Origin: Thermaerobacter marianensis
Lineage (GTDB): Bacteria > Bacillota > Sulfobacillia > DYIH01
Direction of reading: 5' to 3'
Length of the DNA stretch: 6,092 nt
Assembly: GCA_020723785.1 (NCBI GenBank)
Contig: DYIH01000003.1
Coordinates: 1 to 6,092, forward strand
Shown: positions 1 through 5,108 of the stretch, piece by piece
Numbering within the stretch: the first letter of the stretch is position 1
Layout: every line of letters begins with the position of its first letter
Position numbers and translations under genes: made by a program
Notes under the pieces: generated by a model
What the model was told of the DNA's origin: nothing
What the model saw: the letters and a program-made list of their open reading frames with translations, nothing else
The model's database searches: none

Positions 1-586
1 CGTTCTCGCCCAGCCGCTTGATGCCGAACAGACCCAGGAAGAACGGCCGATGTTCGGCCTGGGCGTCGACGACCATGGAATCCTTCCCGAACCGCGACAT
101 GGCCGGCGTCTTCACGCCGGCCACCCGCCCGGCGTTGGCCTCGAAAGCCTCCCTGGCCGCTACCTCCGGGCCATTGCCCGAACGGAGTTCCACCCAGCGG
201 CGGTCCACCGTATAACCCTGGTAAACGTACCGGGTGTGCGGGATCATCACCATCGCATCATCCATGCGGCGCCGAGCAGCGGTCCCTGCGTCCCGTGCCA
301 GCGCCCGCCGCGCATCGCCGCTCCAGGGGTGCCATTCGCGGTAGCAGGATTCGTTGCCGTCCTCATCAGTTTCGCAATGTTCGTCCTCGTACTGGCCGCG
401 GACGGTGATGTCGGCATAGATGTCGTGTTCCCTCGCCCCGGCCAGAGCCGCCGCGTCAGCCGCCGTCTGCAGCCGGGCGCGCTGGACGCGCTGGAAGCCG
501 AAGTCCAAGACCACCGCCACGGCCACGAACAGAAGCGGCAGCAGGACCGCCCCCCAGATCATGATCGAGCCGCGTTCGTCCCGCAT
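1..586 (-). CDS. tadG: TadG-like Flp pilus assembly protein, N-terminal part (runs off left edge)
   Basis: The frame stays open from an ATG at 586 to the window edge, giving 195 residues with no stop. Residues 1-6 read MRDERG and are followed by a hydrophobic helix at about 8-29. Residues 41-51 (TAADAAALAGA) are the hallmark that follows the membrane helix in TadG/TadE-like proteins (Pfam 'Tad', PF13400). Residues 182-190 (FFLGLFGIK) resemble the conserved end of that family's first domain. In known Tad systems TadG is a membrane-anchored pseudopilin-like protein with a large extracytoplasmic part, needed for pilus assembly. The start is supported by AGGGGAG at 594-600 with a 7-base spacer. 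The first 28 bases overlap the end of the upstream small gene, so translation is probably coupled. An acidic loop lies between Cys71 and Cys81. The family call is strong; TadG rather than another TadE/G relative is inferred from position and the truncated length. Confidence 0.85.
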   Translation of the reverse strand, partial: MRDERGSIMIWGAVLLPLLFVAVAVVLDFGFQRVQRARLQTAADAAALAGAREHDIYADITVRGQYEDEHCETDEDGNESCYREWHPWSGDARRALARDAGTAARRRMDDAMVMIPHTRYVYQGYTVDRRWVELRSGNGPEVAAREAFEANAGRVAGVKTPAMSRFGKDSMVVDAQAEHRPFFLGLFGIKRLGEN

Positions 587-792
587 GAGTCGTCTCCCCT
601 CCGTTCATGGTCCATCGCTTTGATCATCCAGGCCAGCCGCCGGCGCCAGTTCTCCAACCGCGTCCTTTGCGCTTTGGCGGCCGCCGGCGTCCGGTACCTG
701 CCCGGGTCAAAGTCGATCAGACGCCATTCCACTGCCGCTAGGACCGCCATCATCTGACTCCGCTGCCGTTCGTGTTGGACGGTGCTCGCCAT
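559..792 (-). CDS. Small hypothetical protein (77 aa), coupled to the tadG-like gene
   Basis: I do not recognise this protein. The ATG at 792 follows GAGGTG at 799-804 with a 6-base spacer, a good ribosome binding site. The product is 77 residues, very basic and mostly helical in character, with many Arg, Ala and Gln, Trp at about 23, 50 and 56, and no membrane segment or signal peptide, so it is probably cytosolic. Its TGA stop at 559-561 lies inside the tadG-like gene (28-base overlap), and the tadG ribosome binding site is inside this gene, which suggests translational coupling. A longer version starting at the ATG at 879 (106 residues) is open in the same frame, but it has no clear ribosome binding site and would translate through the inverted repeat at 811-832. 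Good third-position GC and a well-placed ribosome binding site support it as real. Function is unknown. Confidence 0.55.
   Translation of the reverse strand: MASTVQHERQRSQMMAVLAAVEWRLIDFDPGRYRTPAAAKAQRTRLENWRRRLAWMIKAMDHERRGDDSCGTNAARS
594..600 (-). promoter_or_regulatory. Ribosome binding site of the tadG-like gene inside the 77-aa gene
   Basis: AGGGGAG with a 7-base spacer to the ATG at 586. It decides the tadG-like start and lies within the coding region of the small gene upstream, consistent with coupled translation. Confidence 0.6.
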
Positions 793-810
793 CTGTCCCA
801 CCTCGCATCT

Positions 811-832
811 GATTATTTTCGTAAAAATAATC
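811..832. repeat. AT-rich perfect inverted repeat 1 (candidate operator)
   Basis: A 9-base arm GATTATTTT (811-819) and its exact reverse complement AAAATAATC (824-832) are separated by CGTA. The element is a sharp AT-rich island in GC-rich DNA. It ends 18 bases upstream of the ATG at 792, just upstream of that gene's ribosome binding site, where a repressor site is often found. It has no GC stem and no T tract, so it is not a normal intrinsic terminator. It shares its arms with the repeat at 1258-1278. A protein-binding role is inference. Confidence 0.6.
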
Positions 833-885
833 ACCGCCCACCCATGCCGGTCGGGCCTTTCCTCCAGCCACCGCATCATACGCTT

Positions 886-1032
886 TCAGCGCATCTTCCA
901 CCCGGCAAACGACGGCATCAGACCGCGCAAATCCCGGTTCGTTATGCCGGCATTGTCCATTTTCTCGAGGAGCCAACGGACCTCCTCCGCCAGCTTCTTC
1001 GCGGCCTTCAATTCGGCGCTACTCACTGACAT
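886..1032 (-). CDS. Very small hypothetical protein (48 aa)
   Basis: ATG at 1032, TGA at 886-888, 48 residues. The sequence begins MSVSSAELKAAKKLAEEV and continues with a strongly amphipathic, Lys/Glu/Leu-rich helix over about residues 6-25, then a short DNAGITNRDLRGLMPSF segment. No membrane span or signal peptide is visible. Most third codon positions are G or C (about 37 of 47 by hand count), which fits coding in this genome. A purine-rich AAGAGGGAG directly abuts the ATG, which is rather close; a GTG start at 1026 (Val3) would give better spacing, with the product two residues shorter. The frame continues past the TGA into the longer form of the next small gene, so a nonsense-interrupted single gene is a possible alternative. 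I recognise no family. Two CTTGCAA repeats lie immediately upstream and could be an operator. Confidence 0.45.
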   Translation of the reverse strand: MSVSSAELKAAKKLAEEVRWLLEKMDNAGITNRDLRGLMPSFAGWKMR

Positions 1033-1038
1033 CTCCCT

Positions 1039-1061
1039 CTTGCAAACAAACCTGCTTGCAA
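1039..1061. promoter_or_regulatory. Direct repeat CTTGCAA x2, candidate operator
   Basis: CTTGCAA occurs at 1039-1045 and 1055-1061 with a 16-base period, directly upstream of the 48-residue gene and overlapping its ribosome binding region. A third TTGCAA lies at 1217-1222. TTGCAA is its own reverse complement, so each copy is a small palindrome. Position and spacing suggest binding of a dimeric regulator that blocks translation or transcription initiation. This is inference from layout only. Confidence 0.3.
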
Positions 1062-1105
1062 CCTTAGGCGGAAACCAGGTCCGCGAACGCCGCGAAGGCC
1101 AGGGT

Positions 1106-1130
1106 GGCGATTCATCGCCAGGGCCTGGCG
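1106..1130. repeat. Two overlapping GC palindromes (mutually exclusive hairpins)
   Basis: GGCGAT and ATCGCC (1106-1119, two-base centre) form one perfect hairpin. CGCCAGG and CCTGGCG (1116-1130, one-base centre) form another. They share CGCC at 1116-1119, so an RNA through here could adopt only one at a time. A neighbouring partial copy of CCAGGG...TGGCGA (about 1099-1110) gives further alternative pairing. This could be a leader-RNA switch, but GC-rich DNA forms such stems readily by chance. Confidence 0.35.
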
Positions 1131-1257
1131 AGGATTACCGGACCGAAGGGAGGATATGCCGCAGACCAGGACCGGCCCTTGCCGCCAGCGGCGTGCGGCC
1201 CAGAATCGACGCCGAGTTGCAAGAAGGATCACAGCACTCCACTGCCCCAACCCCTCG

Positions 1258-1278
1258 GATTATTTCCGTGAAATAATC
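1258..1278. repeat. AT-rich perfect inverted repeat 2 (candidate operator)
   Basis: The arms GATTATTTC (1258-1266) and GAAATAATC (1270-1278) are exact reverse complements around CGT. It lies 15 bases past the tadE stop on the transcribed strand. The outer eight bases of each arm match the repeat at 811-832 except for compensating changes that keep each copy self-complementary, and both have CGT at the centre. The bases that follow each copy on the minus strand are also partly alike (CGAGG, TGGG, CAG, TGG in order). There is no T tract, so an ordinary rho-independent terminator is unlikely. Confidence 0.6.
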
Positions 1279-1293
1279 GCTGAGCGTATCGGG

Positions 1294-1749
1294 TCACTGC
1301 TCCTGCCGGAACGTTGGTGACGCGGTAAACGTCCAGGTGTCCGGGTCCGCCTGGTTCAGCCCGAAGAGCTTGGGCAGGCCGGGCACGAAGTTCGGCTGGC
1401 GGTAGATCGCCGCCAGCGTGAGATACCCGTTGCTCGAGGTAATCGTCACGTCCCGGTTCTTGTCGAACTTGGCCGGGTTCACCGCCAGCGAGGAATTCAG
1501 GAGGATCCGCTCCACCTGGTCGCGGGCGCCGGCGTAGTCGCCGGTGATCGCCGCGTAGCGGGCACCCTCCCGCACCCCCTGCTCGAGCGCCCCAACCGTG
1601 GACAGGTTGATCCCCCACTGCAGGACCCCCAACGCCAACCCGATAAGCAACGGATACAGGATCGCCGCCGCAATCGCCTCCGAGGCTCCGCGCTCGTCCC
1701 GCCACACCCGTTTAAGCCGCTCCCACACAGCCACCACCTCCATCCACAT
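1294..1749 (-). CDS. tadE: TadE-like minor pilin / pseudopilin
   Basis: A 151-residue protein with a short charged N-terminus, WRDERGASEA at about 16-25, a hydrophobic helix at about 26-45, and then VREGARYAA at 59-67, the signature that follows the helix in TadE family proteins (PF07811). The rest is a small extracytoplasmic domain with many Asn, Thr and Ser and no Cys. TadE proteins are pseudopilins processed by the Tad prepilin peptidase and needed for Flp pilus assembly. I chose the ATG at 1749 because AGGGG at 1757-1761 precedes it by 7 bases. A GTG at 1779 would add ten Gly-rich residues with a weak ribosome binding site, and an ATG at 1743 is also possible. It lies 80 bases after the pilin gene, across a GC hairpin. 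Its leader shares a 17-base identical DNA stretch with the pilin gene. Confidence 0.85.
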   Translation of the reverse strand: MWMEVVAVWERLKRVWRDERGASEAIAAAILYPLLIGLALGVLQWGINLSTVGALEQGVREGARYAAITGDYAGARDQVERILLNSSLAVNPAKFDKNRDVTITSSNGYLTLAAIYRQPNFVPGLPKLFGLNQADPDTWTFTASPTFRQEQ

Positions 1750-1797
1750 TCCGCCGCCCCTGCCCGCGGTCCCCGACACGTCCCGTCAGGCACCCCG

Positions 1798-1815
1798 GGC
1801 GGGGGCGGCCCCGCC
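1798..1815 (-). other. GC hairpin between pilin and tadE
   Basis: GGCGGGG (1798-1804) and CCCCGCC (1809-1815) form a perfect 7-base stem with a 4-base loop, starting 14 bases after the pilin stop on the transcribed strand. No U tract follows, so this is better read as an RNA-stabilising, processing or attenuating structure than as a full terminator. Such a hairpin would let pilin message outlast the rest of the transcript. Confidence 0.4.
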
Positions 1816-1829
1816 TGACGCGCCGCGCA

Positions 1830-2021
1830 TCAGCACCCGGCCGCTTGCGGGTTCTGGATGCATGTCGATGACTTGTTGAACGTCTGGCCGGCACTGTTGC
1901 CGGCGTTCTTCACGTACGGGTAGACGAACACCAGCAGGATGATTACCACCAGGGCCACCCACACAGCCTCCGCTCCGCCGCGCTCGTCCCGCCAGAAACG
2001 CCCCAGCAACGCCTTCAGCAT
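1830..2021 (-). CDS. flp: Flp-like pilin (63 aa)
   Basis: A 63-residue protein with a 10-residue basic/hydrophobic start, RDERGGAEAVW at 11-21, a strongly hydrophobic helix at about 19-37, then YVKNAGNSAGQTFNKSS and a short tail with Cys54 and Cys63. Size, architecture, the Gly-containing leader before the helix and a NSAGQTFNK tail resembling Flp pilins (which often end in a similar xxLSxTFNxI segment) support a Flp-type major pilin, exported and polymerised by TadA/B/C after cleavage by the prepilin peptidase. The normal Glu+5/Tyr+6 after the cleavage Gly is not present; Trp21 and Val22 sit there if cleavage follows Gly16. The purine-rich GAGAGGGGGGA upstream supports the ATG at 2021. The gene follows tadC by 56 bases. 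It could instead be a minor pseudopilin, with the main Flp gene outside the window. Confidence 0.7.
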   Translation of the reverse strand: MLKALLGRFWRDERGGAEAVWVALVVIILLVFVYPYVKNAGNSAGQTFNKSSTCIQNPQAAGC

Positions 2022-2077
2022 CTCGCGTCCCCCCTCTCCGCCGTACTGGCATGGCTTGATCGCCCCAACGGCGCGCC

Positions 2078-2914
2078 TCACATATTGAACACCCCCTTGA
2101 AGGCGCCGAGGGCCGGCAGCAGGATCAGGCGCAACCCCGGCAGGAACATGAACAGTACCGTGACGGCCGTCAGGAGCGGCTTGCGCCGCTTCACCTTGGC
2201 CTTGATCATCTCCGCCTCGAAGCTCCGGATCTGGGTCGCCTCCGCCCGCAGTTCCGCCGCGCCGCCCGCGCCCAGGCTGTGGGCCCGGGCCAGCACGGCG
2301 CAGAACCGGCGCACCTCCTCTCCGCCCGCCCGCACCGCGAGTCGGCCCAGCGCCGCCTCCAACCCGACGGCGTCCGCCTCGCGGAGGGCGGCGGCGAGCA
2401 GCCGGTCCAACTCGTGGCGCTCGTCCAACACGCGCTGGGCCGCCGCAGCGACCGTCGGCGCGCCGGCCGTCATCACCGTGGCGATCAGGGCCTCCAGGGC
2501 AGGGACCCGCGCGGCGATCTTGAGCCGCACGTCGTCGATGAACTGGTCCAGGACCCACTCCGGGCCGAACCAACCGGCCGCCATCCCGCCCGCCAACGCC
2601 AAAGCAGGCGGCAGCCCCGCCGCCAGCCCCAGGCACGGGAGCCCGCCCAAGGCCGCCACGCGCAGCCCCGCCCACGCCAAGGGGGATAAGCTCCAGCCGG
2701 CCCGGGCCAGCCGCTCGGCCGCCCGCTCCGGCGGGAACACCCGGTAGAGGGCGTCCTGCAGCCTTTCCGTCCCGCGCCGCCAGTCCCGCGCGCGTACCAG
2801 ATCCCGGATCGTCGGCCGCCGGCCCAGCCGCCCGGCGAGCGCAGCCCAGGCGAACAGCCCGCAGCCCAGCCCGACGAGGACCGGCCCGGCCACAGAAGCC
2901 CAGGCAATCGCCAT
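2078..2914 (-). CDS. tadC: TadC, inner-membrane platform protein (T2SSF family)
   Basis: A 278-residue protein ending at TGA 2078-2080. Membrane helices are likely at about 8-28, 80-101 and 103-117, and again at about 247-270. The cytosolic part between them (about 120-240) is a helical type II secretion F-type domain, with the expected acidic start VLDQFIDDVRLKIAARVPALEAL and a later SFEAEMIKAKVKRRKPL segment before the last helix pair. TadC pairs with TadB in the inner membrane to form the platform on which TadA works. The ATG at 2914 shares one base with the tadB stop (TGATG), which fixes the start and indicates coupled translation; AAGGGG at 2925-2930 is a fair ribosome binding site. A much longer reading frame upstream (to 3274) overlaps tadB and is not credible. 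Length is close to the family norm. Confidence 0.92.
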   Translation of the reverse strand: MAIAWASVAGPVLVGLGCGLFAWAALAGRLGRRPTIRDLVRARDWRRGTERLQDALYRVFPPERAAERLARAGWSLSPLAWAGLRVAALGGLPCLGLAAGLPPALALAGGMAAGWFGPEWVLDQFIDDVRLKIAARVPALEALIATVMTAGAPTVAAAAQRVLDERHELDRLLAAALREADAVGLEAALGRLAVRAGGEEVRRFCAVLARAHSLGAGGAAELRAEATQIRSFEAEMIKAKVKRRKPLLTAVTVLFMFLPGLRLILLPALGAFKGVFNM

Positions 2915-3777
2915 CACCTCATCGCCCCTTTCACCCACCAGACCCCCAGGGCCAAACCCGCCAAGGGCAACCCGGCAACCATGGCCAGCACGTCCAATTG
3001 GCCGAGGACCGTCTGCGTCACCGGCGTGAAGTAGCCGGGATCGGAGTTCCGCAGCTGCATGTACAGAACCGCCGGGTACGAAGCGAAGATGTACAAGAGC
3101 GCCGTCTGTTCGGCCAGCTCCGCCCGGGCCTCGGCCCGCGCCGTCTCTCGGCCCCGGGACTGGTCCGCGATGTCGTCGAACGCCCGGGCCATGTCCCCAC
3201 CCGTCCGCGCCATGGTCGCCGCCACCGCGGCCATGGCCGCCGTCTCGTCCAGCCCCGTCCGCTCGTGCAGCCAACGGAACGCCCCTTCGGCATCCTCACC
3301 CTTGTCCAGCCGCTCCCACACCCCGCGCATCAGCCCGTCAGCCGGACGAGGCGCGCGCGCGGCGGCCTCCTCCACCGCCTGGGCCAAGTTCCGCCCGGCT
3401 CGCAAGGCAGCCGCCAGGGTAGCCAGCACCTCGGGCATCTGCCGCCGCAGCGCGCCGCGCGCCCGGTCCGCCACCACGCCGCGCCAAACCCGGGGGAACG
3501 CCAGCAGCCCGCCGATCGCGCAGCCGGCCAATGGGACCGGCTGCGGTCCGAACACCGCCTGGCCGCCCAAAAGTCCGAAACCCAGCCCGGCCAACCCTGC
3601 GCGCCAGTCAGCCCCGGCCTCGTTCGCGCGCCGCGCCGCCCGCCGATCGCCACCGGCCCGCCAACGCAGCAAGCCGGCCACGGTGACCGACTCGCCCAGG
3701 CCCAGGCTGCGGGCCAGGGCCATCCCACCCAGCGCGCCGCCCACGGCCACCAACAACACCGCTACATCGCCCAGCAT
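2914..3777 (-). CDS. tadB: TadB, inner-membrane platform protein (T2SSF family)
   Basis: A 287-residue protein. Membrane helices are likely at about 3-23, 60-76, 80-96, 224-241 and 260-283. The cytosolic T2SSF domain runs over about 108-222, beginning ALRRQMPEVLATLAAALRAG and holding the pattern G-[ND]-L-x-x-A-V-E-E-A typical of TadB/GspF domains. It forms the inner-membrane platform with TadC and couples ATP hydrolysis by TadA to pilin extrusion. The ATG at 3777 lies inside the end of tadA (16-base overlap, different frame). GGAGGTG at 3786-3792, with an 8-base spacer, falls within Glu codons of tadA, so translation is likely coupled. The stop overlaps the tadC start. Confidence 0.92.
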   Translation of the reverse strand: MLGDVAVLLVAVGGALGGMALARSLGLGESVTVAGLLRWRAGGDRRAARRANEAGADWRAGLAGLGFGLLGGQAVFGPQPVPLAGCAIGGLLAFPRVWRGVVADRARGALRRQMPEVLATLAAALRAGRNLAQAVEEAAARAPRPADGLMRGVWERLDKGEDAEGAFRWLHERTGLDETAAMAAVAATMARTGGDMARAFDDIADQSRGRETARAEARAELAEQTALLYIFASYPAVLYMQLRNSDPGYFTPVTQTVLGQLDVLAMVAGLPLAGLALGVWWVKGAMR

Positions 3778-5105
3778 CGCCGCACCACCTCCTCCTCGCC
3801 GCGCTCTTCAAGCTTGCGCACCACGCGGCTGGTCAAAGCCCGGCCGCCGTCCACCGGCTCGAGCTGACCTGTCGTGGCCGGGTCGCCCCGCATCTCGAAG
3901 AGCGGCGCCAGCGCGTACTCCGCGTCACCGTCCAGCCCCTCCAGGCTCACAATCTCAGTCACCACCCGGCGCTTGGTCCGTTCGTACCGCTTGACGTGCA
4001 CCACGAGGTCCACGGCGCTCGCGATCTGTCCGCGCACGGCCCGCAGCGGCAGGTCCATCCCGGCCATGAGAACCATCGTCTCCAGGCGCGAGAGCATGTC
4101 GCGGGCGCTGTTGGCGTGCCCCGTCGTCATGCTGCCCTCGTGGCCGGTGTTCATCGCCTGGAGCATGTCTAGGGCCTCGCCGCCGCGCACCTCGCCGACG
4201 ACGATCCGCGTCGGCCGCATCCGCAGGGCGTTCTTGACCAGCCGGCGGATCGTCACCTCACCCTGGCCCTCCACGTTGGCTGGCCGGGTCAAAAGCGGCC
4301 GCACCTCGCGGATCGGCAGATCGAGTTCGAGCGCATCCTCCACCGTCACAATCCGCTCCTCCCGCTGAATGAAGTGGCCCAAGACGTTCAGGAGCGTCGT
4401 CTTGCCGCTGGCCGTTCCGCCGCTGACGACGATGTTCAGGTGGGCGCGCACCGCCGCGGCGAGGAAGGCCATCACCTGCGGCGTCAGCGCCCCTGTCGAC
4501 AAGTACTGGTCAGGTGTCATGCCGCCCTGGAACTTGCGGACGGTGAGCGCCGTACCGGCCACCGACACCGGCGGGATAATGGCGTGCACGCGGCAGAGAG
4601 TGCCGTCGTCCATGACGATCTGCGTGTCCACGTCCGGGCAGGATTCGTCCAGCCGGCGCCCCGAACGGAGCAGGATCCGGTCGACGGTGAGCCGCACGTG
4701 CTCTTCGTCTCGGAAACCGGACGGCTCGACGTACTCCTCTCGACCCTGGCGGATGACCAGCATCCGCGTGCCGGTGACCATGATCTCCTCCACGTCGGGG
4801 TCGTCCAGGAACGGCTGGAGCGGGCCATACCCGCCGAAGTCCAGGGCCAGTTCCCGCGCCAGCCGCGCCACGTCCTGGTGGTTCCACGGGCTGGCGCCCA
4901 GGGCGCGCGAGGCCGCCTGCAGGTCCCGCACCGCCTCCCGCACCGCCTGCTCCGCGTCCGGATACACCTCGTCCACCGAGCGGTAGGCCCGGCCCAGAGC
5001 GAACAGCTTCTCCCGCGCCCGCTGCCGGACCTCCGGCGTCTCAGCCGCCACCTGCCGGGCGCGGAGGTCTTGGCCGAAGAGTGGCCGGTTCGTCGTCGCG
5101 CCCAT
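3762..5105 (-). CDS. tadA: TadA/CpaF secretion ATPase for Flp pilus assembly
   Basis: A 447-residue cytosolic type II/IV secretion-type ATPase (VirB11/GspE superfamily, CpaF branch) that powers pilus assembly. A helical N-terminal region (about 20-75) is followed by the family domain with FGGYGPLQPFL at 90-100. The Walker A motif is at 229-236 (GGTASGKT, Lys235). The Asp box is at 251-263 (RIVTVEDALELDL). Walker B is at 300-315 (RIVVGEVRGGEALDML). The His box is at 321-333 (GHEGSMTTGHANS). All catalytic motifs look intact, and the length matches CpaF proteins. The start ATG at 5105 lies 3 bases after the tadZ stop. Its AGGAGG ribosome binding site (5115-5120) is supplied by two AGG Arg codons at the end of tadZ. 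Stop is TAG at 3762-3764, inside tadB. Confidence 0.97.
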   Translation of the reverse strand: MGATTNRPLFGQDLRARQVAAETPEVRQRAREKLFALGRAYRSVDEVYPDAEQAVREAVRDLQAASRALGASPWNHQDVARLARELALDFGGYGPLQPFLDDPDVEEIMVTGTRMLVIRQGREEYVEPSGFRDEEHVRLTVDRILLRSGRRLDESCPDVDTQIVMDDGTLCRVHAIIPPVSVAGTALTVRKFQGGMTPDQYLSTGALTPQVMAFLAAAVRAHLNIVVSGGTASGKTTLLNVLGHFIQREERIVTVEDALELDLPIREVRPLLTRPANVEGQGEVTIRRLVKNALRMRPTRIVVGEVRGGEALDMLQAMNTGHEGSMTTGHANSARDMLSRLETMVLMAGMDLPLRAVRGQIASAVDLVVHVKRYERTKRRVVTEIVSLEGLDGDAEYALAPLFEMRGDPATTGQLEPVDGGRALTSRVVRKLEERGEEEVVRRCWAM

Positions 5106-5108
5106 CGG

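Larger units (their letters stand above)
1033..1293. other. Non-coding interval after tadE, rich in palindromes
   Basis: No convincing gene fills these 261 bases between the tadE stop and the 48-residue gene. Minus-strand frames here (for example 1023-1250) have atypical protein composition. The interval holds an AT-rich inverted repeat (1258-1278), a 5-2-5 GC palindrome (1181-1192), two overlapping GC palindromes (1106-1119 and 1116-1130), a CCTTAGG palindrome (1062-1068) and three TTGCAA hexamers (1040, 1056, 1217). This suggests a promoter/operator or structured leader for the small genes and tadG downstream. I see no convincing -35/-10 pair and no intrinsic terminator. Confidence 0.6.

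Noticed and set aside
50..757. Long plus-strand open frame (235 codons) over the left part
   Set aside because: It lies opposite the tadG-like gene, which has clear family motifs and a good ribosome binding site. The plus-strand product has no recognisable domain and is a GC-rich antisense shadow.
811..832. Fur, PerR or CodY box
   Set aside because: The core (ATTTTCGTAAAAAT) slightly resembles the CodY consensus, but the centre spacing differs and the sister repeat at 1258-1278 fits worse. The symmetry and arms do not match Fur or PerR boxes.
707..976. Minus-strand 89-codon frame overlapping both small genes
   Set aside because: It overlaps two better-supported frames, has no convincing ribosome binding site and no family resemblance.
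1023..1250. Minus-strand 75-codon frame, and a 35-codon GTG frame from 1242, after inverted repeat 2
   Set aside because: Both start near the repeat, which is suggestive, but the proteins look random (Arg/Trp/Gly- or Cys-rich) and third-position GC is only at background level.
1258..1278. Inverted repeat 2 as the intrinsic terminator of the tad operon
   Set aside because: The stem is AT-rich and no U tract follows on the transcribed strand.
811..1278. A transposon or MITE with the palindromes as ends
   Set aside because: Each end is itself palindromic, there is no transposase and I see no target-site duplication outside the pair. It remains possible but is unsupported.
2078..3274. A 398-residue version of TadC
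   Set aside because: The extra N-terminal part would overlap tadB by 360 bases in another frame and has shadow-like composition; the TGATG junction at 2912-2916 gives a natural start.
2085..4986. Several long plus-strand frames opposite tadC, tadB and tadA
   Set aside because: Their products are Arg/Ser/Ala/Pro-rich low-complexity sequences, as expected from antisense frames of GC-rich genes; the minus-strand genes carry all conserved motifs.
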